NCBI GenBank assembly: GCA_003255025.1
Contig: QANY01007306.1
Location: 678,273 to 742,272, forward strand
DNA length: 64,000 bases
Reading direction: 5' to 3'
From: Datisca glomerata
Taxonomy: Eukaryota; Streptophyta; Magnoliopsida; Cucurbitales; Datiscaceae
Shown piece after piece: positions 35,164 through 47,605 of the stretch (position 1 is the stretch's first letter; each line of letters starts with the position of its first letter). The translations under genes and the position numbers were made by a program. The notes under the pieces were generated by a model. It made no database searches. It saw only the letters and a list, made by a program, of their open reading frames with translations, and had not been told where the DNA came from.

Positions 35164-35519
35164 GATGAATTCCAATTTGTTGACTATTACTTATCAAATC
35201 TTGTTCTAGAATCTGGTTTGATCTTGTAGTCCAAATAATCCCATACCATGACGTATCTAGAATAATAGTCATTAGTGAAACAAAAATACTTGTACAAACT
35301 AGCAAAGTAACTCCACTCCATACGGTCCAAAGATTAAAATCTTTTGAATATTCTAATCCCTTCATGAACATCACAGCAAATATGATTAAAACATTTATAG
35401 CTCTCACGTAAATAAGGAGTTGCGCAGCAGCTAGAAAATGGGAGTTTGATAGAATATAGAATAAGGATATACAAACAAGAACCAGTCCCAATGAAAAGGC
35501 AGAATAAATTGAGTTCAAA
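35164..35519 (-). pseudogene. ndhG: ndhG fragment
   Basis: Membrane subunit of plastid NDH. Minus frame [35 protein letters not shown] and [10 protein letters not shown]. Open for 119 codons, joined to petA in a short shared stretch. Confidence 0.93.
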
Positions 35520-35946
35520 CGCTATAGGAGCGGACTGCTCTACATTCAGCCACGCCACAGTGACCCCCGAAGCGATCTTCTTCTAGTTGCGGGATGAAAT
35601 CTGGCAGCCAATTGCTAGCTCTGAATTCTAAAGTCAAGCCTTTCACTTCATTGTTCAAGCTCTTGAACATGTGTTCAGTTCATACATTTTGAATGCTTTC
35701 CTATTCAAGACATACTACCAATTCCTTTGAAGCTACTATCACTATCGAAGCTGGCTTGCTCCTACAAAAAGTCATACAGTGTGTCTCCTACTCCTCTCCT
35801 GATACGAGTTATTTCCTAACCCTTTCTTCGTGCTTGTCGAATTCTATACAGAACTTCCCCATTTGTAAAAAAAAGGGAAAGTGTGGGTTTCTAATATCAT
35901 ATCATTCCTCCTTCATTAGTTGATACTTGACGGGGTTTCACCTGAA
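35520..35946. other. Unassigned mitochondrial-like piece
   Basis: No gene recognised. The only frames are short. Confidence 0.35.
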
Positions 35947-36115
35947 ATGAAAGAACAAAAATGGAATCATGAAAGTTTAATTAATAAACCACTTCCCGAT
36001 GGTATGTTCCCGGTTCGTTTCGAGGTAATGGGACTATAATTCTAGGTTATGTTTCAGGACGGATTTGACATAGTTTTATACTTATACTAGCGTGAGATAG
36101 AGTAAAAATTGAAGT
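35947..36115 (+). pseudogene. infA: infA remnant
   Basis: Translation initiation factor 1. MKEQKWNHESLINKPLPDGM, then FPVRFEVMGL and stop, then ILGYVSG-type remains in another frame. infA is lost or broken in the plastids of many eudicots, so this copy may have been dead before transfer. Confidence 0.85.
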
Positions 36116-36123
36116 AATAGTCA

Positions 36124-36225
36124 ACTAAATAAGGCCTGAGGCCCCCTGCGAATCCGTAAATCTCAGGAGCATGCCGCAACAAAAGGATGGTCCCCTATGC
36201 ATTTCATTCTTTCCGGAAGCTAAGA
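36124..36225. repeat. Inverted partner of 34078-34175
   Basis: GAATCCGTAAATCTCAGGAG and AAAGGATGGTCCCCTATGCA, about 2 kb from its partner. Confidence 0.7.
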
Positions 36226-36485
36226 GGTGGAATAGAATAACCTATTTGAAGCGTAATGATCATACGTCTGTAATGCATTGTATGTCCCATAATAGGTCCC
36301 ATTCTTCTACCCTTTCCCGGGAGTCGATGCCTATTCATAGCTATTACCTTGACACCAAAGAGGAGTTCGACCCAATGCTTTATTTCTGTCCTAGTGGATC
36401 CTGATTCGACATTAGAAGTATATTGATTTTTCCCCAATAACCGAATACTTTTGTCTGTAAATACTGCATATTTGATTCTATCCAT
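36226..36485 (-). pseudogene. rpl23: rpl23, nearly complete
   Basis: Minus frame from ATG at 36485: [40 protein letters not shown] and [14 protein letters not shown]. The last six residues are replaced by other sequence (SFRKE), so it falls just short of the usual 93 residues of native sequence. Open, but without its operon. Confidence 0.95.
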
Positions 36486-36640
36486 AAATTTTCTTCCCTA
36501 TGAGTTCTAGTCTCAATAAGAATGCGAGTTCTTACTGTTCCTATGTTATGATATAAATATACCACACCAATTCGTTATGTATGGATGATGAGATTCCATT
36601 GATACAGAGCCAATTCCAATAGACTTATTGGAGGGTCCCA
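36486..36640 (-). other. Plastid flank of rpl23
   Basis: Probably the natural leader of rpl23. No gene. Confidence 0.5.
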
Positions 36641-36768
36641 TTGGCATCTAGTGGTAAAGCATTGTTTCGGTGCGGGCCACGAGAGCGGTACCAAATCGAG
36701 GCAAACTCTGAATACTAGATATGACCTTAAAATAACAGGGGTCAAGGTCGGCCAGTGAGATGATGGGG
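36641..36768 (+). pseudogene. Plastid rrn23 fragment
   Basis: GTGGTAAAGCATTGTTTCGG, GAGAGCGGTACCAAATCGAG and GGGGTCAAGGTCGGCCAGTG. Confidence 0.92.
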
Positions 36769-36769
36769 G

Positions 36770-36924
36770 ATGATTCTCGGATACGAAGATATCAAATGGG
36801 ATATATCAAACTGGCATACCCAGTAACCCATGTGTGGTATTTGAAACATCTTCCTAGTTATATCGTGAATCTTTTAGATAAACCTCTTAAAGAATTAGAA
36901 GGCTTAGTATATTACGATGTGTGA
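36770..36924 (+). pseudogene. rpoC1: rpoC1 exon 2 fragment
   Basis: [40 protein letters not shown] and [10 protein letters not shown]. It lies upstream of the 34483 piece in the gene. Confidence 0.95.
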
Positions 36925-37079
36925 TTTGATCAAAATTCAAATTTTATAGATTCAGAATGAGACGGAGATCTCCTAGTGCGAAAGTGCCCGTCCCATTGAA
37001 CTTGCCCGCTCAAAATTCGGCTTCAGAGAGTGGGGAACCCAGACCCAGTCCTATCCCAATGTCGTTGCTCGAGGTTTTA
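36925..37079. other. Unassigned organellar-like piece
   Basis: No gene recognised. Confidence 0.3.
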
Positions 37080-37265
37080 TACCGAGTACTCATTAAATTA
37101 TGGACCACTTCAAATCTGCATTTTCGAGAGGGATAATCAACTCCGCAAATATCGATCGAAACTTGAACCCTTATATAGGTATGCAATTTAAGAAAGCACA
37201 ACAATTGAAATAGGTAGTCTGTATTAGTATCAGATCTATTCCCATGTTCCAATCTTTCCATTTTT
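37080..37265 (-). pseudogene. nad9: Mitochondrial nad9 5' part
   Basis: Complex I subunit. Minus frame KMERLEHGNRSDTNTDYLFQ, LLCFLKLHTYIRVQVSIDIC and GVDYPSRKCRFEVVHNLMST, leaving nad9 after RY. Confidence 0.93.
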
Positions 37266-37370
37266 TAAAAACACTAGCCCCACTCAGTTCATAATGAGAA
37301 TATTTCAATCTTTTTTTATTCCATGTATTATTCTCATCACACTCATCTCATTATGCGCATTACATAAAAA

Positions 37371-37425
37371 AGGAGCCGTATGAGATGAAAATCTCACATA
37401 CAGTTTTGGAATGGAGTTGAAGGGA
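37371..37425 (+). ncRNA. Group II intron domain V-like hairpin
   Basis: GAGCCGTATGAGATGAAAAT and CTCACATACAG fold into the conserved domain V hairpin of plastid group II introns. The intron is not identified. Confidence 0.6.
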
Positions 37426-37436
37426 AATATCCAAAT

Positions 37437-37618
37437 ACATGTCTTAGTTTTTCAATAATCCATATTTGTAGCAATGAAATACTATTCTTCCTCCCCCGAG
37501 TAGTAAATAACTGATTACCAATATCTATGATTTATATTATTTATAAAGGACCAGAAATGCCTTGCTTACGTATCATTGGGAGGTGCATTAACATAAATAC
37601 GGTAGTAAGAAGGCCTTG
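37437..37618 (-). pseudogene. petB: petB 3' end and petB-petD spacer, inverted copy
   Basis: Minus strand reads LPTVFMLMH-type end and [11 protein letters not shown] with stop, then the spacer. It is the reverse of 38445-38617. Confidence 0.9.
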
Positions 37619-37675
37619 AAAGGAGAAGGAAGGCTGGAATGCCAACAGGCGTCTATTATTGAATTCACCCGATCC
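37619..37675 (+). pseudogene. ycf15: ycf15 3' part
   Basis: RRKAGMPTGVYY, then a one-base change gives stop before IEFTR. Confidence 0.75.
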
Positions 37676-37727
37676 GATAGTACCCATTTTTGGAATGTCC
37701 AGTGCCAAAGTCACTGAATGGGCTCAG

Positions 37728-37942
37728 ATTCCATTGTAGAAGACACCATTTTTTCTGAAGAATTAGCCATGATATATCTGATCCATGCATAATATCATGA
37801 AAAATGGATACAAATTTTTGACTGCTACTTAGTATCGGCAATAGGTCTGAAAAAGTATCTAAAAATATCAAATTTAGATATTTGTACCCTGTCGAAGTAA
37901 GGATCCATGGCATATATGTTTGGAATAGATTCCATTTCAAAA
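37728..37942 (-). pseudogene. ycf2: ycf2 fragment
   Basis: Minus frame [40 protein letters not shown] and [14 protein letters not shown]. Confidence 0.93.
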
Positions 37943-38205
37943 AGTCAAGAGCCCTGAGCCAATAAAGACTGAGAAGATTGACTCAAGAACTAATTTTATT
38001 ATGGGCTCCATTGTAGAATTCAGACCTAACCATTAATCGAGAAGCGATGGGAACGAGGGAACCCGTGATTACATAATATTCTATTGAAAATGAATCCTAA
38101 TGATTCATTAGGTAGGATGGCGAAATGAGCCCTAGCTAATTGTCCACCCTTTCCAAGTGTGATTTCTATGTTATGTATGGTTGTGCCTAAGGGCATATCG
38201 GTTGA
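37943..38205. other. Plastid group II intron-like and unassigned sequence
   Basis: GACTCAAGAACTAATTTTAT, TCAGACCTAACCATTAATCG and GAATCCTAATGATTCATT resemble plastid intron sequence that I cannot place. Confidence 0.35.
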
Positions 38206-38617
<412 letters not shown>

Positions 38618-38659
38618 CAACTCGACAAAATAGTATTCATAAGAATAGTTGAAGTGAAA

Positions 38660-38962
38660 ATATTTACCATCCGAAAAGAGGAAAAAATGGAGTCTTTGTC
38701 TAAAGAAATGCCTTGAGAAAGGGCAGATGTATAGAACCTTTTAACGAGATAGTGCTTTTTCAACTCTCTCAAAATGAAATATATTCCGTGTTTATCAAGA
38801 ATACGCAAGAAAAGCACTTCGGATTGTTGATTCATCATCAGAGATGGCTTATCTAATGGATTTTTCCGTTCTAATACTCCATCCGAGAGTTATCAGTATT
38901 TATCAAATCTGTTCCTATCTAACGGAACGCTATTGGATCAAATGACAAAGACATTGTTCATC
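38660..38962 (+). pseudogene. ycf2: ycf2, three patched fragments
   Basis: Pieces of SLCLKKCLEKGQMYRTF and STLSKWNIF (38660-38790), FIKNTQEKHF and LLIHHQRW (38790-38850), and [20 protein letters not shown] with DQMTKTL (38866-38962), in natural gene order but with deletions and frame changes between them. Ycf2 lost long stretches here rather than being cut at random. Confidence 0.88.
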
Positions 38963-39604
38963 GGCACTCCCACTCTGTGACGATCGGAAGGGCTTAAGCT
39001 GCTTTTGCCTTACCTTCTATTATCTTAGTAAAGGGCGAATGAAGGGTGTGTGCAATAGTTTTCTTTCTTTAAACCTAACAACTAAAAAAACAAAGGTTCA
39101 GAAATTTTGTCCCCCCCCCCTTCGCCTAAGTCTAAGTAAAGAGACTGAAGGAAAGAAAGGGGTTTGATCCAAAGATTTTTCTACCATTCATGATAGTGAA
39201 GCCGGATGCTCGAAGCCATTTTAGATACGGCAAGACAGCTCAGGAGGAGTAGAAAGTTGCCAGAACCTAGGGTGGGGTTTGCTTTATAGGAAGCCAAAGT
39301 CAGCCTTTTTACAAACTTATTAAAGGGGGAGAGCGCCAGGACGGCGTCAAGGAGAACGTCAAGACGCCAACAGTTTGGAGTGCGAGGCCAGCAGAGCTTC
39401 CTGCAAAGGAGATAAGAAAATCCTCAGCAGAGGAGATCCGGTAGAATCCAGGTCTTCTATGATACTTGGCACGAAGCCATGGACCCCAAAATAGCATATC
39501 TAAATTATAAGAAAACCCATAGAGGCCATAATTGCGGAATTTACACCTCTTATTTATTACATGTGTCTACTATTTAGGCAGAATACTGTCACCCGTTGTT
39601 ACTA
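38963..39604. other. Unassigned mitochondrial-like piece
   Basis: A poly-C run lies at about 39111-39120. A 62-codon minus-strand frame at 39497-39309 is not recognised. GC-richer than plastid pieces. Confidence 0.35.
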
Positions 39605-39915
39605 AGAAACTGAAAGAAACCTCAGAAACGGAAGAAAGGGGGGAAAGCGAGGAAGAAACAGATGTAGAAATAGAAACAACTTCCGAAACGAAGGGGACTA
39701 AACAGGAATAAGAGAGATCCACCGAAGAAGATACTTCTCCTTCCTTTTTTTCGGAAGAAAAGGAGGATCCGGACAAAATCGATGAAACGAAAGAGATCCG
39801 AGTGAATGAAAAGGAAAAAACAAAGGATGAATTCCACTTTAAAAGGACACGCTATAAAAAATTTTAAAAATAAAAAATAAGACCTGTTTATGAAACTTCT
39901 TATCCTCCGGATTCT
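39605..39915 (+). pseudogene. ycf1: ycf1 fragment with a stop
   Basis: Ycf1 (Tic214) internal acidic region: [31 protein letters not shown] and TAA, then [20 protein letters not shown] and DEFHFKR. Confidence 0.9.
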
Positions 39916-40096
39916 AATCATCAGATTACCACTTCTCAGATCAATCTTCGAAAACACAAGCGATCCAGGCAACATATCTAAGGGGAATCGAGATTTTTTG
40001 GTCATTTTGTTGATGGCCCGACTATCAACGCACATTCGCCAGGTGCCATCCTTCTTTCTAGCTAGCCTCTTGACCGAAGCGCCAACCCACCTCTAA
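39916..40096 (-). pseudogene. Ty3/gypsy reverse transcriptase fragment
   Basis: Minus frame [24 protein letters not shown], then [22 protein letters not shown] motifs before the catalytic YVDD, degraded. It sits between plastid and mitochondrial pieces. Confidence 0.8.
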
Positions 40097-40631
40097 CTCC
40101 CCCTTTTCTAATGCGCATATTGAGACTGAGCTTGCTTGCATTTGATCTAAGCCTATCGCCTACCGTTAACTCCTATTTACCTTCCTTTCGGAGAGTGCCT
40201 TACTCAGAAGTAATATACTGATTAGATTAAAGGGAGGAGATAATCACTCATGTTATGATCTTCTACATCCTAGGTCTTCCCGTTCCTTCATCTGGCTTAT
40301 GTTCTTCATGTAGCATTCAGACTGAATGACTCTATGAAATTACGTCGATACTTCCACATATTACGGGATCTTAACCTATATAACCTTGCTCTAAAAGGTC
40401 CGTGATCCCTTGTTGAGTAGGGTAATTTATTGGCAATCATTACAATAGGAACATTTGTCTTTTTTTAAAGACTCTCGCATACTTTAAGTCAAGTCAACAT
40501 TCCTAATGAAGGAATGGAGTAAGGGCAGTCCATTTCCATCCCAATCCCCCCTCGGGGGACTTAGGGGGGTAAGGGACCGCTTTTTATTGTTTTGGCTTGC
40601 GAAGAAGTGAAAAAAGGCCCAAAGGTGGCAA
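40097..40631. other. Unassigned organellar-like pieces
   Basis: No gene recognised. A GGGGGACTTAGGGGGG stretch lies at 40554-40569. Confidence 0.35.
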
Positions 40632-40725
40632 CTAAACATGAGGGTTACGCTCGTTGCGGGACTTAACCCAACACCTTACGGCACGAGCTGACGACAGCCA
40701 TGTACCACCTGTGTCCGCGTTCCCC
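40632..40725 (-). pseudogene. Mitochondrial rrn18 fragment
   Basis: Reverse of GTTGGGTTAAGTCCCGCAAC and GCTGTCGTCAGCTCGTGCCG, the 3' third of 18S. The following 40726-40850 is not clearly rRNA. Confidence 0.85.
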
Positions 40726-41304
40726 AAGTGAGCTTATTATAGGGGACCGTCAAGCACATCCTGCAAGAATCAAGGGGGATCCCGTTGTTGCATAGCTCAG
40801 GTCGTAGCAACGCGCCATCAGACGTTCAACAGGCAGTTTCACGATTGGGTTGGCCCATTCCTCAGACGAGGAAGAAAGCTAGATCTGCATAGACGCATAT
40901 ACTAAGTATGCCAAGAAATGAATGTTCTGATCCCCTTCTGCTCCAACTCTTTCTGACCCGACCGATTCCATCTCATATGAGGTAGCAGGTCAAAGATAGG
41001 TTATTTCGACCCTTTCAAACTATTTTTCCATACAAGAAAGGAGAAATTCGCTTGTGGCATTCCCCCACCCCAAGCATACAGAGGAGAGTTTGCCAGTAAG
41101 GAATGTTGGGGTCTGTACCTAACATTGATCTTTCTACTTGTATGGGTTACAAGCTGGGAAAAGACTTGGCCCTTCCTTTATTAAAGATGCTCTTTCTACT
41201 TCTCCTTTTGATCATGTGTCCATAAACCAGGGCAACAAATATTGAGCATACGACGATGCCGCCCGTTTTCATTTCGTGGAAGTCCCCGACAGAGGAAAAA
41301 TAAA
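40726..41304. other. Unassigned mitochondrial-like piece
   Basis: No gene recognised. Confidence 0.3.
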
Positions 41305-41984
<680 letters not shown>

Positions 41985-42120
41985 AGGGTAATGATCCATC
42001 AACCTGCTAGTTCTTTTTATGAGGAACAAATGGGAGAATTTATCCTAGAAGCGGAAGAACTACTGAAGCTGCGCGAAACCATCACAAGGGTTTATGTACA
42101 AAGAACGGGCAAACCCATTT
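41985..42120 (+). pseudogene. clpP: clpP exon 3 fragment
   Basis: Plastid Clp protease. [40 protein letters not shown]. It includes the conserved MIHQP block with the catalytic histidine. The first exon is at 42904. Confidence 0.92.
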
Positions 42121-42121
42121 G

Positions 42122-42425
42122 AAGCTCGATCTCTCCTCCGGATGAACCATATAGTCAAGAGAAACCATGAACCAGAATAGAAGAACTTGCCCCACCCATG
42201 AGTAAATATTTCGTAGTAGCCTCATTAGACCGTACATCTTTCTTGGTATATCCAGATAATAGGTATGAGCATAAACTGAAACATTCTGGAGCTACAAAGA
42301 TAGTTATTAAATCATTAGCACCGCATAAAAACATTCCTCCTAGAGTAGCTGTTAATATGAATAACAGAAACTCCGTTATAGCTATTTATGTACATTCAAT
42401 GTACTCTACGGATAGAGGAATACAT
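42122..42425 (-). pseudogene. ndhB: ndhB fragment with a stop
   Basis: Minus frame [23 protein letters not shown] part, [20 protein letters not shown] and [17 protein letters not shown], then TGA (TCA at 42155-42157) for tryptophan. The same gene region is at 48536-48692 on the plus strand. Confidence 0.92.
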
Positions 42426-42903
42426 AGAGTTGAACATATCGACGTTGAGGACATCCCCGAAGGGCGGGTGATTTTGTGACATTTCTGATTGGCTGTCTTG
42501 TGTTTCTAATAAGTTGTTTAATAGTTGGCATGTTGAATCGTATACATAATGAGTTGGTTTAGATCGATCCTAACCGGATGATTATGAATTCTATACCTGA
42601 TAACTACCAATACGCAATGGTGGGTGGGGGTTGATCCTATTTTATATGAGTGAATGCATACATATTTGTTCATCATTCAAAAGACCTATTCGGAAAAATT
42701 TTCCTTTATTCATTGTGTCTTCCTTTTTTACGAACTTATTAAATCTATATATAAAATATGATAAAGATAAAAATAGAAAATATGATAAAGATAAAAGAAA
42801 AAATATGATAAAGACCAACCTTATTTATTAAGACAATAAACCTGTGGTTACGCTTCCACATCAAAGTGAGTTATAGTACTTAATTCTTTTTTTCTTTCAT
42901 TTA
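42426..42903. other. Unassigned plastid-like piece
   Basis: At 42750-42815 ATATGATAAAGATAAA is repeated three times. The right part leads naturally into the clpP start and may be its leader. Confidence 0.4.
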
Positions 42904-42985
42904 ATGCCTATTGGTGTTCCAAAAGTACCTTTTCGAAGTCCTGGAGAGGAAGATGCATCTTGGGTTGACGTATAGTGCAACTTAC
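42904..42985 (+). pseudogene. clpP: clpP exon 1 and start of intron 1
   Basis: [20 protein letters not shown] and VDV, then intron sequence. Confidence 0.93.
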
Positions 42986-43029
42986 AAAAACTTAAGTAAG
43001 CTCTCTCTGGGTGAGAAACGGCTCAAGAA

Positions 43030-43200
43030 TATGATCGACCAGTCTACCTTCCATTTTTGAACTACTGCTCGAAAAGATTTTGACAGATTGCTTTGCATGG
43101 AGGAAACTTGATGGAAAGAGAAAGAAAGAGTTCAGTGGCTCCAGGAAGGTGATAAGAACACTAAGTTCTCAAAGCCCTTCATTATTATGAGTAAGATGGG
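43030..43200 (+). pseudogene. LINE fragment
   Basis: ERVQWLQEGDKNTKF is the conserved linker before the reverse transcriptase of plant LINEs. The usual FH after KF is lost. Confidence 0.75.
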
Positions 43201-43312
43201 GCGGAGGGCGCACAACCCTTTCTCTGCTCCTTTCCTGAGCGTTTCACACTAAGCTCATCGATCCTGCCATGCGCCTCTCTAGGCTTCGCTATCGCTCATG
43301 ACTGGTATATGG

Positions 43313-43490
43313 ATCTCGGAAATATATTAGCTGATGAATTAGTAGTTGTTGTTCTTGTTTCTTTAGTACCTTTAGTAGTTCCTATACCTGTTATTTTCCT
43401 TGGATTATTTATAAGTGGTATTCAAGCTCTTATTTTTGCAACTTTAGCCGTGGCTTATAGTCTTTAGCCGCAAATCCATAGAAGGTCATC
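43313..43490 (+). pseudogene. atpI: atpI 3' fragment
   Basis: [20 protein letters not shown] and [17 protein letters not shown], then a frameshift before SMEGHH and stop. It complements the 5' half at 21806. Confidence 0.93.
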
Positions 43491-43767
43491 ATTGATTAGT
43501 TTTCGAAATAGTCTTTTTTACCTTAGCCCAACTCAATGTCTACGTGGCTCAAGATAATCTCCTTAGAGAATATACAAATAATATACAAATAAGGTATAAA
43601 TAAGGAAGGTATATACGATCTAGAGAGTTATAGGAAAATAAAAAAGGAGGGTTTCTTAACGCCTTCTTTTTTCTTCTCATCGGAGCTATTTCACAAAGAC
43701 TTGCCATGGTAAGGAAGAAGGGGGAAACAAGCACACTTGGAGAGCGTAGTACAACGGAGAGTTATAT
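43491..43767. other. atpI trailer and unassigned piece
   Basis: 43640-43706 is the inverted partner of 29945-30015. The ATG at 43706 opens an artificial frame into rps4. Confidence 0.4.
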
Positions 43768-44000
43768 GCTCCGACCCAGAACCAGAAGCGATCTTAAAAA
43801 CCAAGTGCGCTCTGGTAAAAAATCTCAATATCGTATTCGTTTAGAAGAAAAACAAAAATTGAGTTTTTATTATGGTCTTACAGAACGACAATTGCTTAAA
43901 TACGTTCATATCGCCGGAAAAGCAAAAGGATCAACGGGTCAAGTTTTACTACAATTACTTGAAATGCGTTTGGATAACATCATTTTTCGATTGGGCAGGT
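43768..44000 (+). pseudogene. rps4: rps4 fragment
   Basis: Ribosomal protein uS4: [40 protein letters not shown] and [20 protein letters not shown]. This is the RNA-binding core. Open. Confidence 0.95.
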
Positions 44001-44160
44001 CATCCAGGTCAGCAATGAACCCTGGCTCTCCTTTCCTGAAGTTTTTATTGGCCTAACATGGAGGATGCTTTTTCACACTTTGTAAAAACTTATCTTCTTT
44101 GTCAGCAAGACAAAGTGGAGTGGCAGAAGACTACCGGCTTGTTGAAACCATTATCTTATA
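44001..44160 (+). pseudogene. Ty3/gypsy integrase zinc-binding fragment, copy 1
   Basis: [20 protein letters not shown], then QQDKVEWQKTTGLLKPL: the HHCC region of plant chromovirus-type integrase with one cysteine of the pair replaced by tyrosine in CLVC. Confidence 0.8.
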
Positions 44161-44169
44161 TGTCCAAGG

Positions 44170-44455
44170 TCCAATATTGAAATAATTTCAGAGGTTTTCC
44201 TTGACTTTTTCCGTGTCAACAAACAATTCGAAATGCCTCGACTTTTTTAGAACAGGTCCGAGTCAAATAGTAATGATTCAAAGCACCTCTTTTTACACTA
44301 TTTCAGAAACCCAAGGACTCAATCGTATGGATATGTAAAATACAGGATTTCCAATCCTAGCAGGAAAGGGAGGGAAACGGATACTCAATTTAAAGTGAGT
44401 AAACAGAATTACATACTCGAACTCATAGATACATATAGAATTCTGTGGAAAGCCG
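44170..44455 (+). pseudogene. Plastid rps12 intron 2 fragment
   Basis: Sense copy of 20652-20855 that runs further, to GAATTCTGTGGAAAGCCGTA, close to intron domain V. Confidence 0.85.
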
Positions 44456-44459
44456 TATT

Positions 44460-44700
44460 TGACTCAAGACCAAGCAAAGGGATAATGAACCTGTCACGGA
44501 GTTCATTGCAAGGTGGCGAGCCCCTACTTTTTTTTCCTGTCTCCAGAAGTTTACTCAGCAAGAGCTCCTCAAGATGTGCATGAACAACTTCAGGCACGAC
44601 TTGTCGTCGATACTCCTGCCCCAAACCTTTAAGGCATTCGACGACTTGTGCACTAAAGCTCACGATGTGGAAGCACATCTTAGCAAACGGCGGCGTCCTG
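44460..44700 (+). pseudogene. Ty3/gypsy gag fragment
   Basis: EPVTEFIARWR-type start (with changes), QELLKMCMNNFRHDL and TFKAFDDLCTKAHDVEAHLS match plant gag. Confidence 0.75.
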
Positions 44701-44994
44701 AAAAAAAAACATATCCATATATAAACATATATATATATATATATGAAATTTTATAGTAAATAAATATTTCATTCATACAAAATAGTTTATTCACCCAATA
44801 TACAATAAAATATGGGTTTAAATAAATTGAATTCTTGCTGATATTTTTTAAGAAACTACCCATTCATAATAGTATAGATTAGTATGTACCAACTAAACCA
44901 GTTGAATGTAGATATCATGAGCGCGAGGTGCAGGATACCAGTCCAAGAAACCCGGGCAACCACTCCCCTATATGCTGATCGCTAGCACATCCAG
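44701..44994. other. AT-rich piece, origin unknown
   Basis: It holds an (AT) run at about 44720-44743. It could be nuclear DNA captured between pieces. Confidence 0.35.
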
Positions 44995-45130
44995 GGCCCC
45001 GCTCCACTTTGTCCTGCAGACAAAGAAGACAGGTTTTTACAAAGTGTGAAAAAGCATCCTCCATGTTAGGCCAATAAAAACTTCAGGAAAGGAGAGCCAA
45101 GGTTCGTTGCTGACCCGGATGACCCGCCCA
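44995..45130 (-). repeat. Ty3/gypsy integrase fragment, inverted copy 2
   Basis: Reverse of 43990-44130 with a few changes. The two copies flank about 0.85 kb that includes the rps12 intron and gag fragments. Confidence 0.85.
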
Positions 45131-45149
45131 TGGAGTCTCATGATTCTCG

Positions 45150-45632
45150 CTCAGAATTTTATGGCTGACTGATATTGCTCATCATCATTTAGCTATTGCA
45201 TTTATTTTTCTCGTTGCTGGTCATATGTATAGAATGAACTTTGGGATTGGACACAGTATAAAAGATCTTTTGGAAGCACATATTCCGCCGGGGGGACGAT
45301 TGGGGCGTGGACATAAGGGTCTTTATGACACAATCAATAATTCGATTCATTTTCAATTAGGCCTTGCTCTAGCCTCTTTAGGGGTTATTACTTCCTTGGT
45401 AGCTCAACACATGTAATCTTTACCTACTTATGCATTCATAGCACAAGACTTTACTACTCAAGCTGCATTATATACTCATCACCAATACATAGCAGGATTC
45501 ATTATGACAGGAGCTTTTGCTCATGGAGCTATATTTTTTATTGGAGATGACAATCCAGAACAGAATGAGGATAATGTATTGGCAAGAATGTTAGACCATA
45601 AAGAAGCTATCATATCCCATTTAAGTTCTGGT
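45150..45632 (+). pseudogene. psaB: psaB fragment with a stop
   Basis: [40 protein letters not shown] and [11 protein letters not shown], then TAA for tyrosine, then [20 protein letters not shown] and [20 protein letters not shown]. At about 480 bp it is one of the longest pieces. Confidence 0.95.
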
Positions 45633-45835
45633 TCCCGTGCGTGTAGGAGGTCTTTTTTTAGCGTTGGGTTTGTTATCAAGGCAAGGGGAGTGTGCTTTTG
45701 CGCTCTTTCTACGGCTCGTTATGCTTTTCCCGGCTCGGCATGCTTGCTTTCACTCTATCGACAGCAGTCTCTATTTATTCACCCCAAGAATGAACTCTCA
45801 TTTGTTTCACAGGATGGATTTCATTAACACGGATA
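45633..45835. other. Unassigned mitochondrial-like piece
   Basis: GC-richer, no gene recognised. Confidence 0.3.
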
Positions 45836-46052
45836 AAGAGCTAGAATTCTAACCTTGTGTCAGGACCTACGTGCCAAGGGACAGTCTTAGGTAGACAGTT
45901 TCTATGGGGCGTAGGCCTCCCAAAAGGTAACGAAGGCCTGCAAAGGTTTCCTCGGTCCAGACGAAGATTGGCCCTCGAGTGCAAAGGCAGATGGGAGCTT
46001 GACTGCAAGACCCACCCGTCGAGCAGGGATGAAAGTCGGCCTTAGTGATCCG
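45836..46052 (+). pseudogene. Plastid rrn23 fragment (3' third)
   Basis: GAGCTAGAATTCTAACCTTG, CAGTTTCTATGGGGCGTAGG and GACTGCAAGACCCACCCGTC, up to GTGATCCGACGGTGC. Confidence 0.93.
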
Positions 46053-46055
46053 ACG

Positions 46056-46601
<546 letters not shown>

Positions 46602-47058
46602 ACTCATTCACATCCAGATCATGAATGTTTGGAATCCATATTATGCAAGGAGACATTTCTTTTGCTAATTCGAATTGAAGGGTGATATAAAAACGGTCTA
46701 TTTCCGACATCATATCCATAGTTAGCGCATTCATCATAGTTAGAAGCTCCAGCTCCGTATCAAGGTCACGGTCGATATCGTCACTATCATCAATATCACC
46801 ACTATGATCAATATCGTCACTATCATCAATATCATCACTATCATCAATATCATCAATATCATCACTATCATCAATAAGAAAACCCTTAGGCTTGTTATCC
46901 AGGAACTTGTTCATAAATACTGTAATGAAAGGAACATAGGATTTTGTCGCTAGGTATTTGACCAAATAGGATCGTCCAGTTCCTATAGAACCTATCACTA
47001 AAATACCACTAGAGGGGGATAGGGCTAAGCGGAGCGAAAAGGGTTTTCCATGAGATGG
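46602..47058 (-). pseudogene. ycf2: ycf2 ATPase-like region with expanded repeat
   Basis: Minus frame [40 protein letters not shown] (P-loop-like GSIGTGRS), [17 protein letters not shown], a long series of DDIDDSD-type repeats, then [20 protein letters not shown]. The repeat (about 46765-46875) is longer than the usual few copies in Ycf2. Open throughout. Confidence 0.95.
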
Positions 47059-47061
47059 CGC

Positions 47062-47090
47062 TACCAAGCTGCGCTACATCCCTTTCAATT
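47062..47090 (-). pseudogene. trnP-UGG 5' part
   Basis: Reverse of AGGGATGTAGCGCAGCTTGG and TAGCGC. The anticodon arm is missing. Confidence 0.7.
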
Positions 47091-47190
47091 GGTCTACAGT
47101 GTCATTGTAGAGAATCCATGTCTTGTTTTCCACATTTTGATTTATTTCCTCTATTCCTATACACAAATTATGATATACAGAAATTATCTT

Positions 47191-47575
47191 TCCAGCGGGA
47201 TCAAAAAGGTTGTATTAAAGTTTTGATCGGTTAATAACATGGTAATTACCCCTGCCAGTACCGGAAGTGATAATAAAAGTGGGAATGCTGTCACTGGAAC
47301 GGACCACACAAATAGGGGTGATCTATGCATAGTCATTCCAGGTCCACGCATGTTGGAAATAGTTGTTATAAAATTGATAGAACATAAAATGGATGAAACA
47401 CCAGATAGATGAAGACTAGAAATTTCTGAATCAACTGCTCCTCCAGAATGGCTGGTAATACCACTTAAGGGCGGATAGACCATCCACCCAGTGCCGCTAC
47501 CCACTTCTACTAAGGCTGAGCTTAATAGGAGCAAGAGACTTGGTGGCAAAAACCAGAATGAAATATTATTTAATC
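47191..47575 (-). pseudogene. cox1: Mitochondrial cox1 fragment
   Basis: Complex IV subunit 1. Minus frame [60 protein letters not shown] and [16 protein letters not shown] one-base loss then breaks the FFDPAGGGD part. Confidence 0.95.
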
Positions 47576-47605
47576 ATGGAAATGCCATGTCAGGTGCACC
47601 TATCA

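Noticed and set aside
37371..37425. An active group II intron
   Set aside because: Only a domain V-like hairpin remains, without exons, maturase or the other domains.
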